A stretch of 64,000 nucleotides of DNA. Source: Clostridia bacterium (GTDB taxonomy: Bacteria > Bacillota > DSM-521 > Neomoorellales > SLTJ01). The stretch covers positions 1-64,000 of the forward strand of contig JANLFO010000007.1 of NCBI GenBank assembly GCA_024653205.1, written 5' to 3'. Positions 9,518-19,118 of this stretch are shown piece after piece. The notes below the pieces were generated by a model. It was given only the letters and a program-made list of their open reading frames with translations, was not told the DNA's origin and made no database searches. A program made the position numbers and the translations under genes. Each line of letters begins with the position of its first letter. Position 1 is the first letter of the stretch.

Positions 9518-10786
9518 GTGCTGGGAACACTGGCAAGTGCCTGGAGGCTGCCGGATCTCCGGCGGCGAATCGTGTTCACCTTGCTGATGCTGGTGGTATT
9601 CCGGGTGGGGGCGCACGTTCCCGTCCCGGGCATAGATAAGGCTGCGCTGGCCCAGGTCATGGAGGCCGGCCTCCTTTTCGGCTTCCTGGATATCGTTTCC
9701 GGCGGGGCCTTCAAGAGTTTCACCGTTTTTGCCATGGGCATCATGCCCTACATCAACGCCTCGATCATCATGCAGCTGTTGACCGTGGTTATACCCCGGC
9801 TGGAGCAATTGGCCAAGGAAGGGGAAGAAGGGCGGCGCAAGATCGTACAGTACACCCGATACGGTACGGTAGTGTTGGGCTTCATTCAGGCAATCGGTAT
9901 GGCCGTGTTCCTGGGGCGCTCGCAGCCGCCGGCTCTGATGCACCCGGGGATACCCGCGTACCTGATGGTAGCTCTTACCTTAACCGCTGGTACCGTCTTC
10001 CTGATGTGGATGGGCGAACTCATAACCGAGAGGGGTATCGGGAACGGGATTTCTCTACTGATTTTCGCCGGCATCGTGGCCCGACTGCCGCGTGAGTTCT
10101 ACAGCATATACGAGTTCCTGCGCACCGGCACAGTGGGCGTAATAAGCGTGGTAGGCTTTGTAATTATAGCCGTGCTGGTAATTGCCGCCATCGTGGCCAT
10201 GAACGAGGGGCAGAGGAGGATACCGGTCCAGTATGCCAAGCGGGTGGTGGGCCGGCGGGTATACGGGGGTCAGAGCACCCACATACCCCTCCGGGTGAAC
10301 CAGGCAGGCGTAATCCCGGTCATCTTTGCCATGTCCATTTTGCTGTTTCCCAATACCCTGGCCTCCTGGTTTCCCCAAAACGACTTTGCCCAGGCAGTGG
10401 TTAACTTCTTCGATTTCCGGACCATTCCGTACATGATACTGTACGCGGTGTTGATCATCTTCTTCACCTACTTTTACACGGCCATCACCTTCAATCCGGT
10501 GGACGTGGCGGACAACATCAAGAAGTACGGGGGGTTTATCCCGGGCCTGAGGCCGGGCAGGCCGACGGCGGAGTATATCGAACGGATTCTTACCCGGGTA
10601 ACTTTTGCCGGGGCGGTGTTCCTGGCCTTTGTTGCCGTGCTGCCCAACATCGTTACCGCCGTTACCGGCCTTAACGTCTATTTCGGCGGCACCTCGCTGC
10701 TTATCGTGGTAGGCGTGGCTCTGGATACCATGAAACAACTGGAAGCGCACCTGCTGATGCGCCATTACGAAGGCTTTATCAAGTAA
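9518..10786 (+). CDS. secY: Preprotein translocase subunit SecY
   Basis: SecY forms the membrane channel of the Sec translocon. The 422-residue product has about ten hydrophobic segments. Family motifs include FRVGAHVPVPGID near the first helix, YTRYGTVVLGFIQA, and the cytoplasmic loop containing RRIPVQYAKR. The GTG start directly follows the rplO stop. A short GC-rich stem-loop lies in the gap before adk. Confidence 0.99.
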   Translation: MLGTLASAWRLPDLRRRIVFTLLMLVVFRVGAHVPVPGIDKAALAQVMEAGLLFGFLDIVSGGAFKSFTVFAMGIMPYINASIIMQLLTVVIPRLEQLAKEGEEGRRKIVQYTRYGTVVLGFIQAIGMAVFLGRSQPPALMHPGIPAYLMVALTLTAGTVFLMWMGELITERGIGNGISLLIFAGIVARLPREFYSIYEFLRTGTVGVISVVGFVIIAVLVIAAIVAMNEGQRRIPVQYAKRVVGRRVYGGQSTHIPLRVNQAGVIPVIFAMSILLFPNTLASWFPQNDFAQAVVNFFDFRTIPYMILYAVLIIFFTYFYTAITFNPVDVADNIKKYGGFIPGLRPGRPTAEYIERILTRVTFAGAVFLAFVAVLPNIVTAVTGLNVYFGGTSLLIVVGVALDTMKQLEAHLLMRHYEGFIK

Positions 10787-11482
<696 letters not shown>

Positions 11483-11496
11483 GGGTTTGACCCGAG

Positions 11497-12243
11497 TTGA
11501 TCATTCTTAAGTCCGACCGCGAACTGGAGTTGATGCGCCAAGCGGGTCGAGTTGTGGCCGAGACCTTGGTCCTGCTGGAGAGAATGGTCGTGCCGGGGGT
11601 GTCCACCCAGGAGCTGAATGAGGCGGCCGAAAGCTACATCCTTAAGCAGGGGGCGTACCCTTCCTTCAAGGGCTACCGGGGTTTCCCGGCCAGCATCTGC
11701 GCCTCGGTTAACGAGGAAGTGGTGCACGGCCTGCCGGGTTTAAGGAGACTGGTGGAGGGAGATATTATTAGTATCGACATCGGCGCGGAACTAGAAGGCT
11801 ACCACGGAGACGCCGCCATTACCGTGCCCGTGGGCCGGGTTAAGCCCGAGGTAGAGCGCCTGCTGCGGGTTACGCAGGAGGCTTTGTGGCTGGGTATTGA
11901 GCAGGCGCGACCGGGTCGTCGTCTTAGCGACATTTCCCATGCCATCCAGATGCACGTGGAGAAGAACGGTTTCAGCGTCGTGCGCGAGTTCGTGGGCCAC
12001 GGCATCGGGCGCACCATGCACGAAGAGCCTCAGGTGCCCAACTACGGGCGCCCCGGTCGGGGGCCCCGGTTGACTCCGGGTATGACCCTGGCCATCGAGC
12101 CTATGGTCAACCTGGGCGGGCCGGAGGTTTTGGTTCTGGCCGATGGGTGGACGGTGGTGACCCGGGACGGGAGTTATTCTGCCCACTTCGAGCACACCGT
12201 GGCCGTGACCACCGAAGGGCCCCGGGTGCTCACGCTTCCCTGA
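11497..12243 (+). CDS. map: Methionine aminopeptidase, type I
   Basis: Map removes the initiator methionine from nascent proteins using two metal ions. Metal ligands are visible in [15 protein letters not shown] (two Asp), [12 protein letters not shown] (His), IEPMVN (Glu) and FEHTVAVT (Glu). The 248-residue length is that of the short bacterial type. The TTG start begins [17 protein letters not shown]. It belongs to the secY-adk-map run. Confidence 0.98.
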   Translation: MIILKSDRELELMRQAGRVVAETLVLLERMVVPGVSTQELNEAAESYILKQGAYPSFKGYRGFPASICASVNEEVVHGLPGLRRLVEGDIISIDIGAELEGYHGDAAITVPVGRVKPEVERLLRVTQEALWLGIEQARPGRRLSDISHAIQMHVEKNGFSVVREFVGHGIGRTMHEEPQVPNYGRPGRGPRLTPGMTLAIEPMVNLGGPEVLVLADGWTVVTRDGSYSAHFEHTVAVTTEGPRVLTLP

Positions 12244-12258
12244 GGGGGTGGGTGAGTC

Positions 12259-12582
12259 TTGGCGGCGCACCCACCGGTCCTGAGGATAGGGCAGCTGGTC
12301 TTCTCCAAGGCCGGCCGCGATCGCGGGCGACCGTTTCTGGTGTATAGGGTATCCGACGAGGGGTTTGTCTATGTGGTGGACGGGGACCTGCGGCGGGTAG
12401 CCAGACCTAAGCGCAAAAACGTAAGACATCTGCAGCCAACCCAAAAGGTGGCCTTGGAACTGGCGACCAAGATAGAGTCCGGGAAGCCTCCCACCGATGC
12501 GGAGGTCAGGAGAGCGCTGGCTGCTTTGACTAACGTCCCCGGTGGAGAGGAGGAAGGGGATGGCGAAAAAGGAGGTTATTGA
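12259..12582 (+). CDS. KOW-domain RNA-binding protein (L14e-like)
   Basis: This 107-residue protein starts at TTG and shows a KOW-like N-terminal half ([20 protein letters not shown], then a basic [13 protein letters not shown] stretch), similar to archaeal and eukaryotic L14e. Genes of this kind are common between map and infA in clostridia and bacilli. Their role is not established; ribosome or RNA binding is inferred from the domain and place. The C-terminus is acidic and overlaps infA by 23 bases. Confidence 0.85.
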   Translation: MAAHPPVLRIGQLVFSKAGRDRGRPFLVYRVSDEGFVYVVDGDLRRVARPKRKNVRHLQPTQKVALELATKIESGKPPTDAEVRRALAALTNVPGGEEEGDGEKGGY

Positions 12583-12778
12583 GGTTCAGGGTACGGTAGT
12601 GGAGCCGCTCCCCAACGGGATGTTCCGCGTAGAGCTGGACAACGGTCACCGGGTGCTCGCCCACGTGTCGGGTAAAATCCGAATGAACTTCATTAGGATC
12701 CTGCCTGGGGATCGGGTTACCGTGGAGTTATCCCCTTATGACCTTAGCCGGGGAAGGATCACCTATCGCTACAAGTAG
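12560..12778 (+). CDS. infA: Translation initiation factor IF-1
   Basis: IF-1 is an S1/OB-fold protein that occupies the A site during initiation. The ATG at 12560 gives exactly 72 residues, [20 protein letters not shown] onward, and follows GGAGAGGAGG. A GTG at 12542 would add six residues but would remove the ribosome binding site. It ends with [13 protein letters not shown], typical of the family. Confidence 0.98.
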   Translation: MAKKEVIEVQGTVVEPLPNGMFRVELDNGHRVLAHVSGKIRMNFIRILPGDRVTVELSPYDLSRGRITYRYK

Positions 12779-12801
12779 CTACGGAAGCGGAGGGGAAAAC
12801 C

Positions 12802-12915
12802 TTGAAGGTAAGGCCTTCGGTAAAGCCTATTTGTGAAAAGTGTAAGGTCATCAAGCGTCACGGCAGGGTAATGGTCATCTGTGAGAACCCCAAGCACAAG
12901 CAAAAGCAAGGCTAA
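12802..12915 (+). CDS. rpmJ: 50S ribosomal protein L36, zinc form
   Basis: L36 is the smallest 50S protein. The 37-residue product [16 protein letters not shown] continues to a [18 protein letters not shown] end. It has the CxxC...C...H zinc ligands of the Cys-containing type. The TTG start follows GGAGGGG. It is too short for many gene finders, but its place between infA and rpsM is canonical. Confidence 0.97.
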   Translation: MKVRPSVKPICEKCKVIKRHGRVMVICENPKHKQKQG

Positions 12916-12933
12916 GGAGAAGGAGGTGAAAAG

Positions 12934-13305
12934 GTGGCACGTATAGCCGGCGTAGATCTGCCACGGGACAAACGGGTGGAGATCGCCCTGACCTATATAT
13001 ACGGAATCGGGCGTTCCCTTTCGCGCCGGATACTTCAGGCCACCGGGGTCAACCCCGATACCCGGGTTAGGGACCTTACCGAAGATGAGGTAAGCCGCCT
13101 GCGGGAGTATATCGACCGGAATTGTACGGTAGAGGGCGACCTCCGGCGGGACGTAGCCATGAACATCAAGCGGCTTATAGATATCGGTTGCTATCGGGGG
13201 CTGCGGCACCGGAGGGGGCTGCCGGTTCGGGGGCAGAGAACCCGAACCAACGCCAGGACCCGCAAGGGACCGCGCAAGACGGTTGGCGTGCGGCGCAAGA
13301 AGTAG
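12934..13305 (+). CDS. rpsM: 30S ribosomal protein S13
   Basis: S13 is a head protein that contacts the P-site tRNA and the 50S subunit. The 123-residue product begins [20 protein letters not shown] and ends with the basic tail around [15 protein letters not shown]. The GTG start follows GAAGGAGGTG, an excellent site. Confidence 0.98.
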   Translation: MARIAGVDLPRDKRVEIALTYIYGIGRSLSRRILQATGVNPDTRVRDLTEDEVSRLREYIDRNCTVEGDLRRDVAMNIKRLIDIGCYRGLRHRRGLPVRGQRTRTNARTRKGPRKTVGVRRKK

Positions 13306-13339
13306 AACAATCGAGGCAAGGGGGTAGGAAGAGGAGGCT

Positions 13340-13729
13340 ATGGGTAGGAGAGCTACCAGGGCGCGTCGTAAGGAAAAGCGTCATGTGGAAAGCGGCATTG
13401 CGCACATCAAATCGACCTTCAATAATACCATCGTTACCATTACCGACAAGAGCGGTAATACCCTGTCCTGGGCCAGTGCCGGCACGGTAGGCTTCAAGGG
13501 TTCACGCAAGAGCACTCCTTATGCCGCCCAGATGGCGGCCGAGGCTGCGGCCAAGGAAGCCCTGGGCTACGGGATGAAAGAAGTGGAATGTCGGGTAAAG
13601 GGACCGGGTGCGGGCCGCGAGGCCGCCATCCGTTCGCTGCAGGCGGCGGGACTGGAGATAACGGTCATCAAAGACGTTACGCCCATACCGCACAACGGGT
13701 GTCGGCCGCCCAAGCGCCGTCGGGTCTAA
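13340..13729 (+). CDS. rpsK: 30S ribosomal protein S11
   Basis: S11 lies on the platform and interacts with mRNA near the E site. Motifs are [18 protein letters not shown] and the C-terminal [18 protein letters not shown]. Length is 129 residues. The ATG start follows GAGGAGG. Confidence 0.98.
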   Translation: MGRRATRARRKEKRHVESGIAHIKSTFNNTIVTITDKSGNTLSWASAGTVGFKGSRKSTPYAAQMAAEAAAKEALGYGMKEVECRVKGPGAGREAAIRSLQAAGLEITVIKDVTPIPHNGCRPPKRRRV

Positions 13730-13744
13730 TCTGGGGGTGGAAGA

Positions 13745-14371
13745 GTGAGCAGATACACCGGACCGGTTTGTCGCCTTTGCCGGCGGGAAGGAATCAAGCT
13801 TTTCCTCAAGGCGGAGAGGTGCTACACGGATAGGTGCGCCATGGAGCGCCGGCCTTACCCGCCGGGTCTGCACGGGCACGGTCGCAAGAAGGTTACCGAG
13901 TACGGGATGCAGCTCAGGGAGAAGCAGAAGGCCAAGCGCGTTTACGGAGTGCTGGAAAGGCAGTTCCGCAACTACTTCGAGCGCGCGGAGAGGCAAAAAG
14001 GCGCCACCGGCGAGAACTTGCTGCGGCTCCTGGAACGCCGCCTGGACAATGTGGTCTTTCGGCTCGGCCTGGCCGGCTCCCGGCCGGAAGCCCGGCAACT
14101 GGTACGCCACGGCCATTTTGCCGTCAACGGCCGCAAGGTAGACATTCCCTCTTATCAGGTACGACCCGGGGATGAAATCGCGGTGCGGGAGGGCAGCCGG
14201 GATCTACCCAAGTTCAAGGCCCTGGCCGAAGCGCTGGCCCACCGTACGCCGCCGGCCTGGCTGGAGGTCGATAAGGAAAACCTGCGCGGCCGGGTACTTC
14301 GACTCCCGCAGCGAGACGAAATCGACGTACCCGTGGAGGAGCACCTGATCGTGGAACTCTACTCCCGGTAA
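13745..14371 (+). CDS. rpsD: 30S ribosomal protein S4, zinc form
   Basis: S4 is a primary 16S binder. It also acts in antitermination and as an autoregulator in some bacteria. The N-terminus has cysteines in CRLCRREG and CYTDRC, the zinc-binding variant. The S4 RNA-binding domain follows ([20 protein letters not shown], residues about 115-135). Length is 208 residues, start GTG. Confidence 0.98.
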   Translation: MSRYTGPVCRLCRREGIKLFLKAERCYTDRCAMERRPYPPGLHGHGRKKVTEYGMQLREKQKAKRVYGVLERQFRNYFERAERQKGATGENLLRLLERRLDNVVFRLGLAGSRPEARQLVRHGHFAVNGRKVDIPSYQVRPGDEIAVREGSRDLPKFKALAEALAHRTPPAWLEVDKENLRGRVLRLPQRDEIDVPVEEHLIVELYSR

Positions 14372-14390
14372 CGGCGGAGGAGGGGGTAGC

Positions 14391-15338
14391 ATGCTGGAGA
14401 TTGAAAAGCCCCGCATAAGCTGCGTGGAGCTGAGCCCCAACCGGCGCTACGGCCGCTATGTGATCGAGCCGCTGGAGAGAGGCTACGGCATCACCCTGGG
14501 CAACGCCCTGCGGCGGGTGCTGTTGTCCTCCCTCCCCGGTGCGGCCATTACCCAGGTCAAGATCGAGGGGGTTCTGCATGAGTTCTCCACCCTCCCCGGC
14601 GTAATCGAGGATACCACGGATATCCTGCTCAACCTCAAGGGCGTATGTTTGAAGATGTACGGCGACGGTCCCAAGACGGTAAGGATCGAGGCCGAGGGCG
14701 AGGGAGAGGTAAAGGCGGAGGATATTATCTGCGACGCCGACGTGGAGGTGCTCAACCCGGACTGGCATATAGCCACCCTGGAAGAGGGCGGTCGCCTTTT
14801 CATGGAGATGACCGTGGAAAAGGGCCAAGGCTACAGGCCGGCAGAAAGGAATAAGCGGGAAGGAGAACCCATCGGGGTGATACCCGTGGATTCCATCTTT
14901 ACGCCGGTACCTCGCGTCAATTACCGGGTAGAGAACACGCGGGTCGGTCAGGTTACGGATTACGACAAGCTTATCCTGGAAGTCTGGACGAACGGAAGCC
15001 TGGAACCCGGGGAAGCGGTAGGCGCCGCTGCCCGCATCATGACCGACTACTTGAAGCTTTTCCTGGGCCTTACCGATATGGTTTCCGAGGAGATCAGTCC
15101 GGCGGATAAGGAGGACAATCGCCAGGACCGGATACTCAACATGAGTATAGAGGACCTCGACCTTTCCGTGCGTTCCTATAATTGCCTGAAACGGGCGGGC
15201 ATCAATACGGTGCAGGAACTGATCCAGCGAACCGAGGAAGACATGATGAAGGTCCGCAATCTGGGCAAAAAGTCCCTGGAGGAAGTACAGCAGAAGCTGG
15301 CCGAGTTGGGACTGTCCCTGCGGAAGGCGGAAGAGTAG
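14391..15338 (+). CDS. rpoA: RNA polymerase subunit alpha
   Basis: Alpha dimerises to nucleate RNA polymerase and contacts UP elements and activators. The N-terminal domain (to about residue 230) has [19 protein letters not shown]. The C-terminal domain has [15 protein letters not shown] and [13 protein letters not shown], the DNA-binding helices. At 315 residues it is full length. An ATG start follows GGAGGAGGGGG. It lies between rpsD and rplQ as usual. Confidence 0.99.
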   Translation: MLEIEKPRISCVELSPNRRYGRYVIEPLERGYGITLGNALRRVLLSSLPGAAITQVKIEGVLHEFSTLPGVIEDTTDILLNLKGVCLKMYGDGPKTVRIEAEGEGEVKAEDIICDADVEVLNPDWHIATLEEGGRLFMEMTVEKGQGYRPAERNKREGEPIGVIPVDSIFTPVPRVNYRVENTRVGQVTDYDKLILEVWTNGSLEPGEAVGAAARIMTDYLKLFLGLTDMVSEEISPADKEDNRQDRILNMSIEDLDLSVRSYNCLKRAGINTVQELIQRTEEDMMKVRNLGKKSLEEVQQKLAELGLSLRKAEE

Positions 15339-15352
15339 GGGGTGACGGAGCA

Positions 15353-15691
15353 ATGAGTTACCGCAAGCTGGGGCGGCGCAGCGACCACCGCCGGGCCATG
15401 CTGCGCAACCTGGTTACCTCCTTTCTGCGGGAGGGACGGCTGGAGACTACGGAAACCAGGGCGAAAGAACTGCGCCGTCTGGCAGACAGAATGATAAGCT
15501 TGGGCAAGAGAGGGGACCTGCACGCCCGCCGGCAGGCGCTGGCCTTCCTTCTGGACGAGAGCGTGGTCAAACGGTTGTTCGACGAGCTGGGACCTCGGTA
15601 CAAGGAGCGTCAGGGAGGATATACCCGGGTAATCAAGGCCGGGGTGCGTCACGGAGACGGCGCTCCCATGGCGGTGGTGGAACTGGTCTAG
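15353..15691 (+). CDS. rplQ: 50S ribosomal protein L17
   Basis: L17 is a large-subunit protein near the tunnel exit. The ATG at 15353 gives 112 residues beginning [20 protein letters not shown], which is family-typical. The open frame extends upstream inside rpoA, but those residues are not L17-like. truA starts only six bases after the stop, with no ECF-transporter genes between. Confidence 0.98.
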   Translation: MSYRKLGRRSDHRRAMLRNLVTSFLREGRLETTETRAKELRRLADRMISLGKRGDLHARRQALAFLLDESVVKRLFDELGPRYKERQGGYTRVIKAGVRHGDGAPMAVVELV

Positions 15692-15697
15692 CGTTCC

Positions 15698-16474
15698 ATG
15701 CGCTATCTGAAGCTGACCGTGGCCTACGACGGTACGGCCTACCACGGCTGGGCGGTGCAGCCTGCCGTCCGGGGCCCGACCGTCCAGGGCGTGATGCAGG
15801 AGAGACTCGGCGAGCTCACCGGGGAGTGTCTGAGCCTGGTGGCGGCCAGTCGTACCGATGCCGGAGTGCACGCCCGGGGACAGGTGGTGGTATTCTCCAC
15901 CCGGAGTCGCATCCCCTTAGATCGGTGGCCGTTGGCGGCCAACAGCGTTCTTCCCCCTGATATCGCCGTACTGAAGGCGGAAGAGGTGCCGCCCGGTTTC
16001 GACCCCCGCAAGCACGCACTCTATAAGACGTACAGCTACACCATCCACAACCACCCGCTTCCCGACGTGTTTCGACGCCGGTACGTCTTGGAGGTGCGCG
16101 CTCCGCTGGCGGTGGATGCCATGCAGGAGGCGGCCGGCTACCTGGTGGGCCGGCACGATTTCCGGGCTTTCTGTGCCTCGGGGGGAGCGGCCAGGACCAC
16201 GGTTCGCACGCTTTACCGGTGCCGGGTGAGGCGGTGGGGACCCAGGATACGGGTAGAGGCGACGGCGGACGGCTTCCTCTACCACATGGTCAGAATCATC
16301 GTGGGCACCCTGCTGGAGGTAGGACTGGGCCGGCTGGAACCGGAGCAGGTGGCCGCCATAATGGCCGAGGGCCGGCGGGAGGCCGCCGGGCCCACCGCGC
16401 CGGCACGGGGCCTGTGTCTGGAAAGGGTAGTTTTTCGGAACCCCGGCTTGACAGATGCTGCCGGCGGCAGCTAA
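15698..16474 (+). CDS. truA: tRNA pseudouridine(38-40) synthase
   Basis: TruA isomerises uridines 38-40 in the anticodon arm of tRNAs. The catalytic Asp is in [14 protein letters not shown], near residue 53. Further family motifs are [18 protein letters not shown] at the start (given here without the Met) and [17 protein letters not shown] near the C-terminus. Length is 258 residues. It sits between rplQ and rplM. Confidence 0.97.
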   Translation: MRYLKLTVAYDGTAYHGWAVQPAVRGPTVQGVMQERLGELTGECLSLVAASRTDAGVHARGQVVVFSTRSRIPLDRWPLAANSVLPPDIAVLKAEEVPPGFDPRKHALYKTYSYTIHNHPLPDVFRRRYVLEVRAPLAVDAMQEAAGYLVGRHDFRAFCASGGAARTTVRTLYRCRVRRWGPRIRVEATADGFLYHMVRIIVGTLLEVGLGRLEPEQVAAIMAEGRREAAGPTAPARGLCLERVVFRNPGLTDAAGGS

Positions 16475-16511
16475 AATAAGAAACGCTGAGCGCAGGAGCG
16501 GGGTGAAAGTA

Positions 16512-16952
16512 ATGCAGAGCACTTACGCGGCTAAACCGGGAGAAGTAACGCGCCGCTGGTACATTCTCGACGCCACCGACCGGCCGCTGGGCCGCCTGGC
16601 CTCGGAGGCGGCGCGGATTCTGCGGGGCAAGCACAAACCCATCTACACGCCGCATGTGGACACCGGAGACCACGTAATAATCGTCAACGCCGCCAAGGTG
16701 AGGCTGACGGGAAAGAAAGCGGAGAACAAGTACTACGTTTACCATACCGGTTACCCCGGGGGCCTGAAAAGGATACAGTACAAGAAGCTCCTGGCCGAGA
16801 AGCCGGAGCTGGCGGTGGAAGAAGCGGTGCGGCGCATGCTGCCCCCGAACCGGCTGGGTAGGAAGATGCTGAAGAAGCTGCGGGTCTACCGGGGAAGCGA
16901 GCACCCGCACCAGGCCCAGAAGCCCGAACCCTGGCAAGGCTGGAGGGAGTGA
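16512..16952 (+). CDS. rplM: 50S ribosomal protein L13
   Basis: L13 is an early 23S binder. ATG 16512 gives 146 residues starting [17 protein letters not shown], the usual length and beginning, with GGGGTGA about six bases upstream. Motifs [19 protein letters not shown] and [18 protein letters not shown] are present. The stop overlaps the rpsI GTG by four bases. Confidence 0.98.
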   Translation: MQSTYAAKPGEVTRRWYILDATDRPLGRLASEAARILRGKHKPIYTPHVDTGDHVIIVNAAKVRLTGKKAENKYYVYHTGYPGGLKRIQYKKLLAEKPELAVEEAVRRMLPPNRLGRKMLKKLRVYRGSEHPHQAQKPEPWQGWRE

Positions 16953-17338
16953 ACGGGTTGTATTACGGTACCGGAAGGAGAAAAGAAGCCGTAGCACGGG
17001 TATGGATAAGACCGGGGCAGGGCCGGGTGATGGTAAACCGCCGGCTGCTCGAGGATTACTTTCCGATGGAGATGCTTCGGCAGAAGATCCTCGAACCTCT
17101 GCGTGCGGTCGGCCTGGAAGGGCGGTACGAGGTTATCGCCAACGTGCGGGGGGGCGGGGTTTCCGGTCAGGCCGGGGCGGTGCGCCTGGGTATAGCCCGG
17201 GCTCTGCTGCAGGCGGACTCCGGGCTGCGTCCCGCCCTGCGCCGGGGAGGGCTCCTGACCCGGGATCCGCGGATGAAAGAACGCCGTAAGTACGGGCTTA
17301 AGAAGGCCCGAAAGGCACCGCAGTACTCCAAGCGCTGA
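16949..17338 (+). CDS. rpsI: 30S ribosomal protein S9
   Basis: S9 places its C-terminal tail at the P-site tRNA. Motifs are [15 protein letters not shown] and the terminal [12 protein letters not shown]. Length is 129 residues, starting at a GTG that overlaps the rplM stop. It closes the ribosomal cluster and is followed by a probable terminator. Confidence 0.98.
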   Translation: MNGLYYGTGRRKEAVARVWIRPGQGRVMVNRRLLEDYFPMEMLRQKILEPLRAVGLEGRYEVIANVRGGGVSGQAGAVRLGIARALLQADSGLRPALRRGGLLTRDPRMKERRKYGLKKARKAPQYSKR

Positions 17339-17363
17339 GCGGTTTGGCAAGAATCCATACGGC

Positions 17364-17398
17364 AAAAAGCAAAAGGGCGGGGGCAACCCTGCTTTTTT
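17364..17398 (+). terminator. Probable intrinsic terminator after rpsI
   Basis: AAAAAGC pairs with GCTTTTT, and the inner AGGG pairs with CCCT, around a nine-base loop with a small AAA bulge. The right arm ends in a run of six T. It lies 25 bases after the rpsI stop and would end the ribosomal transcript before cwlD. Confidence 0.55.
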
Positions 17399-17464
17399 GT
17401 GTTTGGGATGGAGGTTCTCCGTCTAATGGTCGGGGCATAAACTCTCCCCTGGGGGTCAAAAGCG

Positions 17465-18193
17465 GTGATTGTGATAGTTCGGGGCCGTCACCTGCGGATA
17501 GTGCTGGCGGTAATCCTGGTCCTGATCCTGCTGGGTGTGTGGAGGTGGGCGAGGAGGGAGGAGAGTTTCCCTGTCTTTTCCTGGCTTCTGGCCGGCCGCC
17601 GGGTGGTGGTGGATCCCGGCCACGGCGGGGTAGATCCCGGGGCGGTCGGGCCGGCAGGAACCAGGGAAAAGGACGTAACCCTGGCCATCAGCCTTCGTTT
17701 GCGGGACCTCTTGGCCCAGGCCGGAGCGGCGGTAGTGATGACCCGGGAGACGGATGTGGATCTGGGCAGCCCCGGGAAAAGCCTCGGTGCCCGAAAGCGG
17801 GAGGACCTGGACCGCCGCATCGCCATTGCCCGCGAGCATGAAGCGGAAATCTATCTGGGCATTCAGGCCAACGCCTTCGGTACGCGGTGGAGGGGTGCCC
17901 AGACCTTCTACCACCCTTCTTCGGAGGAGGGCCGTCTCCTGGCCGAAGCCATCCAGGCCGAACTCATCCGCATCCTGGGCAACACCAATCGTCGGGCCAA
18001 GTCACTGGAATTATACCTGCTCCGCAATCTCACCGTACCCGCGGCGGTAATCGTAGAAGTGGGCTTTTTGTCCAATCCGGAGGAGGAAAGACTGCTGAAC
18101 GATCCATACTATCAGCAGAAGGTAGCCCTGGCCGTGTACAGCGGAGTAATCCGGTATCTTGCCGGCCGGGTGCCGGAAGGTTCTAGCCCGTGA
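17465..18193 (+). CDS. cwlD: N-acetylmuramoyl-L-alanine amidase, CwlD-like
   Basis: This is an Amidase_3 zinc hydrolase that cleaves the amide bond between muramic acid and the stem peptide. CwlD makes muramic delta-lactam in spore cortex. One membrane anchor lies at residues 9-28. The catalytic core has VVVDPGHGGVDPGAVG (zinc His), TRETDVDL and EVGFLSNPEEE (catalytic Glu). At 242 residues it matches CwlD length. The rpsI-cwlD order is frequent in spore-forming Firmicutes, which supports this identity and suggests sporulation ability. Start GTG. Confidence 0.9.
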   Translation: MIVIVRGRHLRIVLAVILVLILLGVWRWARREESFPVFSWLLAGRRVVVDPGHGGVDPGAVGPAGTREKDVTLAISLRLRDLLAQAGAAVVMTRETDVDLGSPGKSLGARKREDLDRRIAIAREHEAEIYLGIQANAFGTRWRGAQTFYHPSSEEGRLLAEAIQAELIRILGNTNRRAKSLELYLLRNLTVPAAVIVEVGFLSNPEEERLLNDPYYQQKVALAVYSGVIRYLAGRVPEGSSP

Positions 18194-18216
18194 AATGCCG
18201 AATTATTTAGCCAGTC

Positions 18217-18747
18217 ATGCGCTACCTTACGGTACGAACGGCTTGGGGTTGGATCGCGCTGGCGGGAAGCGAAAAGGGGCTGGCGGCGCTGGTTCTCCCG
18301 CGGGGAGAAGAAGAAGCGGCTCTGGCCGCCTTACGGAACCGGATTAGGGCCTCTTCCTGGGAAGTGGACCCCAAAGGTTTTGGCGATCTTCCTGGGCGGC
18401 TGGAGGCCTACTTCACCGGGGAGCGCGTGGATTTCGCCGATTCCGCAAGCCTTGACTGGGGGTGTGTTACCGGGTTCCGCCGTCAGGTGTTATCGGCCGT
18501 CAGGCTCATACCTTATGGTCAGACCCGTTCGTATGGCTGGCTGGCGGAGCAGTCCGGTCGCCCCCGCGCCTGGCGGGCGGTGGGACAGGCCCTCAAGGCC
18601 AATCCTTGGCCCGTAATAGTGCCCTGCCACCGCGTGATAGGTAAGTCCGGGGATCTCGGCGGCTTCAGTGAGGGGCGGGAGACCAAGGCCCGCTTGCTGA
18701 TCCTGGAAGGGGCACGGGCAGTCAGGCCCCCGAAGCCGGGAGCGTAG
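18217..18747 (+). CDS. ogt: Methylated-DNA--protein-cysteine methyltransferase
   Basis: This suicide enzyme repairs O6-methylguanine by transferring the methyl group to its own cysteine. The active-site motif VPCHRVIG places the acceptor at about Cys137. It is preceded by the DNA-binding helix-turn-helix (IPYGQTRSYGWLAEQSGRP, about residues 96-114). The Arg finger is in the RAWRAVGQAL stretch. Length is 176 residues from an ATG start. The gap from cwlD is only 23 bases, so they may share a transcript. Confidence 0.94.
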   Translation: MRYLTVRTAWGWIALAGSEKGLAALVLPRGEEEAALAALRNRIRASSWEVDPKGFGDLPGRLEAYFTGERVDFADSASLDWGCVTGFRRQVLSAVRLIPYGQTRSYGWLAEQSGRPRAWRAVGQALKANPWPVIVPCHRVIGKSGDLGGFSEGRETKARLLILEGARAVRPPKPGA

Positions 18748-18807
18748 GGAAGCACCTGGATTATCCTCGCTTTTCCCTGTCAGTCCCGGTTTCACCGAGT
18801 ACCTGAA

Positions 18808-18990
18808 GTCTCACCGGGCACCGAACTCGGCGAGGGCGAGGGCAGAGGCGGGCCGAAGGCCACGGATGGCCGAAGCCGCGCCGGCGCCATGGACGGCGCC
18901 TAAGCGGTGCCTGCGGAACCCGGAAGCCGGAGCCGCAGTTCGGGCGGCGAAGCGAACGGTACGAGGGCGAACCGGGACTGCCGGGACAAA
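18808..18990 (+). repeat. Dispersed GC-rich repeat, copy A
   Basis: This copy lies in the 371-base gap between the methyltransferase gene and the AMMECR1-fusion gene. It aligns by eye with copy B at 20527-20715 over roughly 180 bases. Shared blocks include GGCGAGGGCGAGGG near the left end and GGCGAAGCGA toward the right end. The right third, with GGTACGAGGG and CGAACCGGGA, also resembles copy C at 45515-45620. No convincing gene is seen in the gap. Short open frames here are GC-driven and do not look like proteins. Confidence 0.65.
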
Positions 18991-19118
18991 GAGTGGGGAT
19001 CCGCAGGGGAAGCACTCGTTGCCCGAGCTACCGGCCTGGGGTGGACCGGGGCCGCCGGCGCGAGCGGGAAAGAATGGTCAGGAGACGGGGAATGCCTGAA
19101 CGGCGGAGGTGAAACGGA

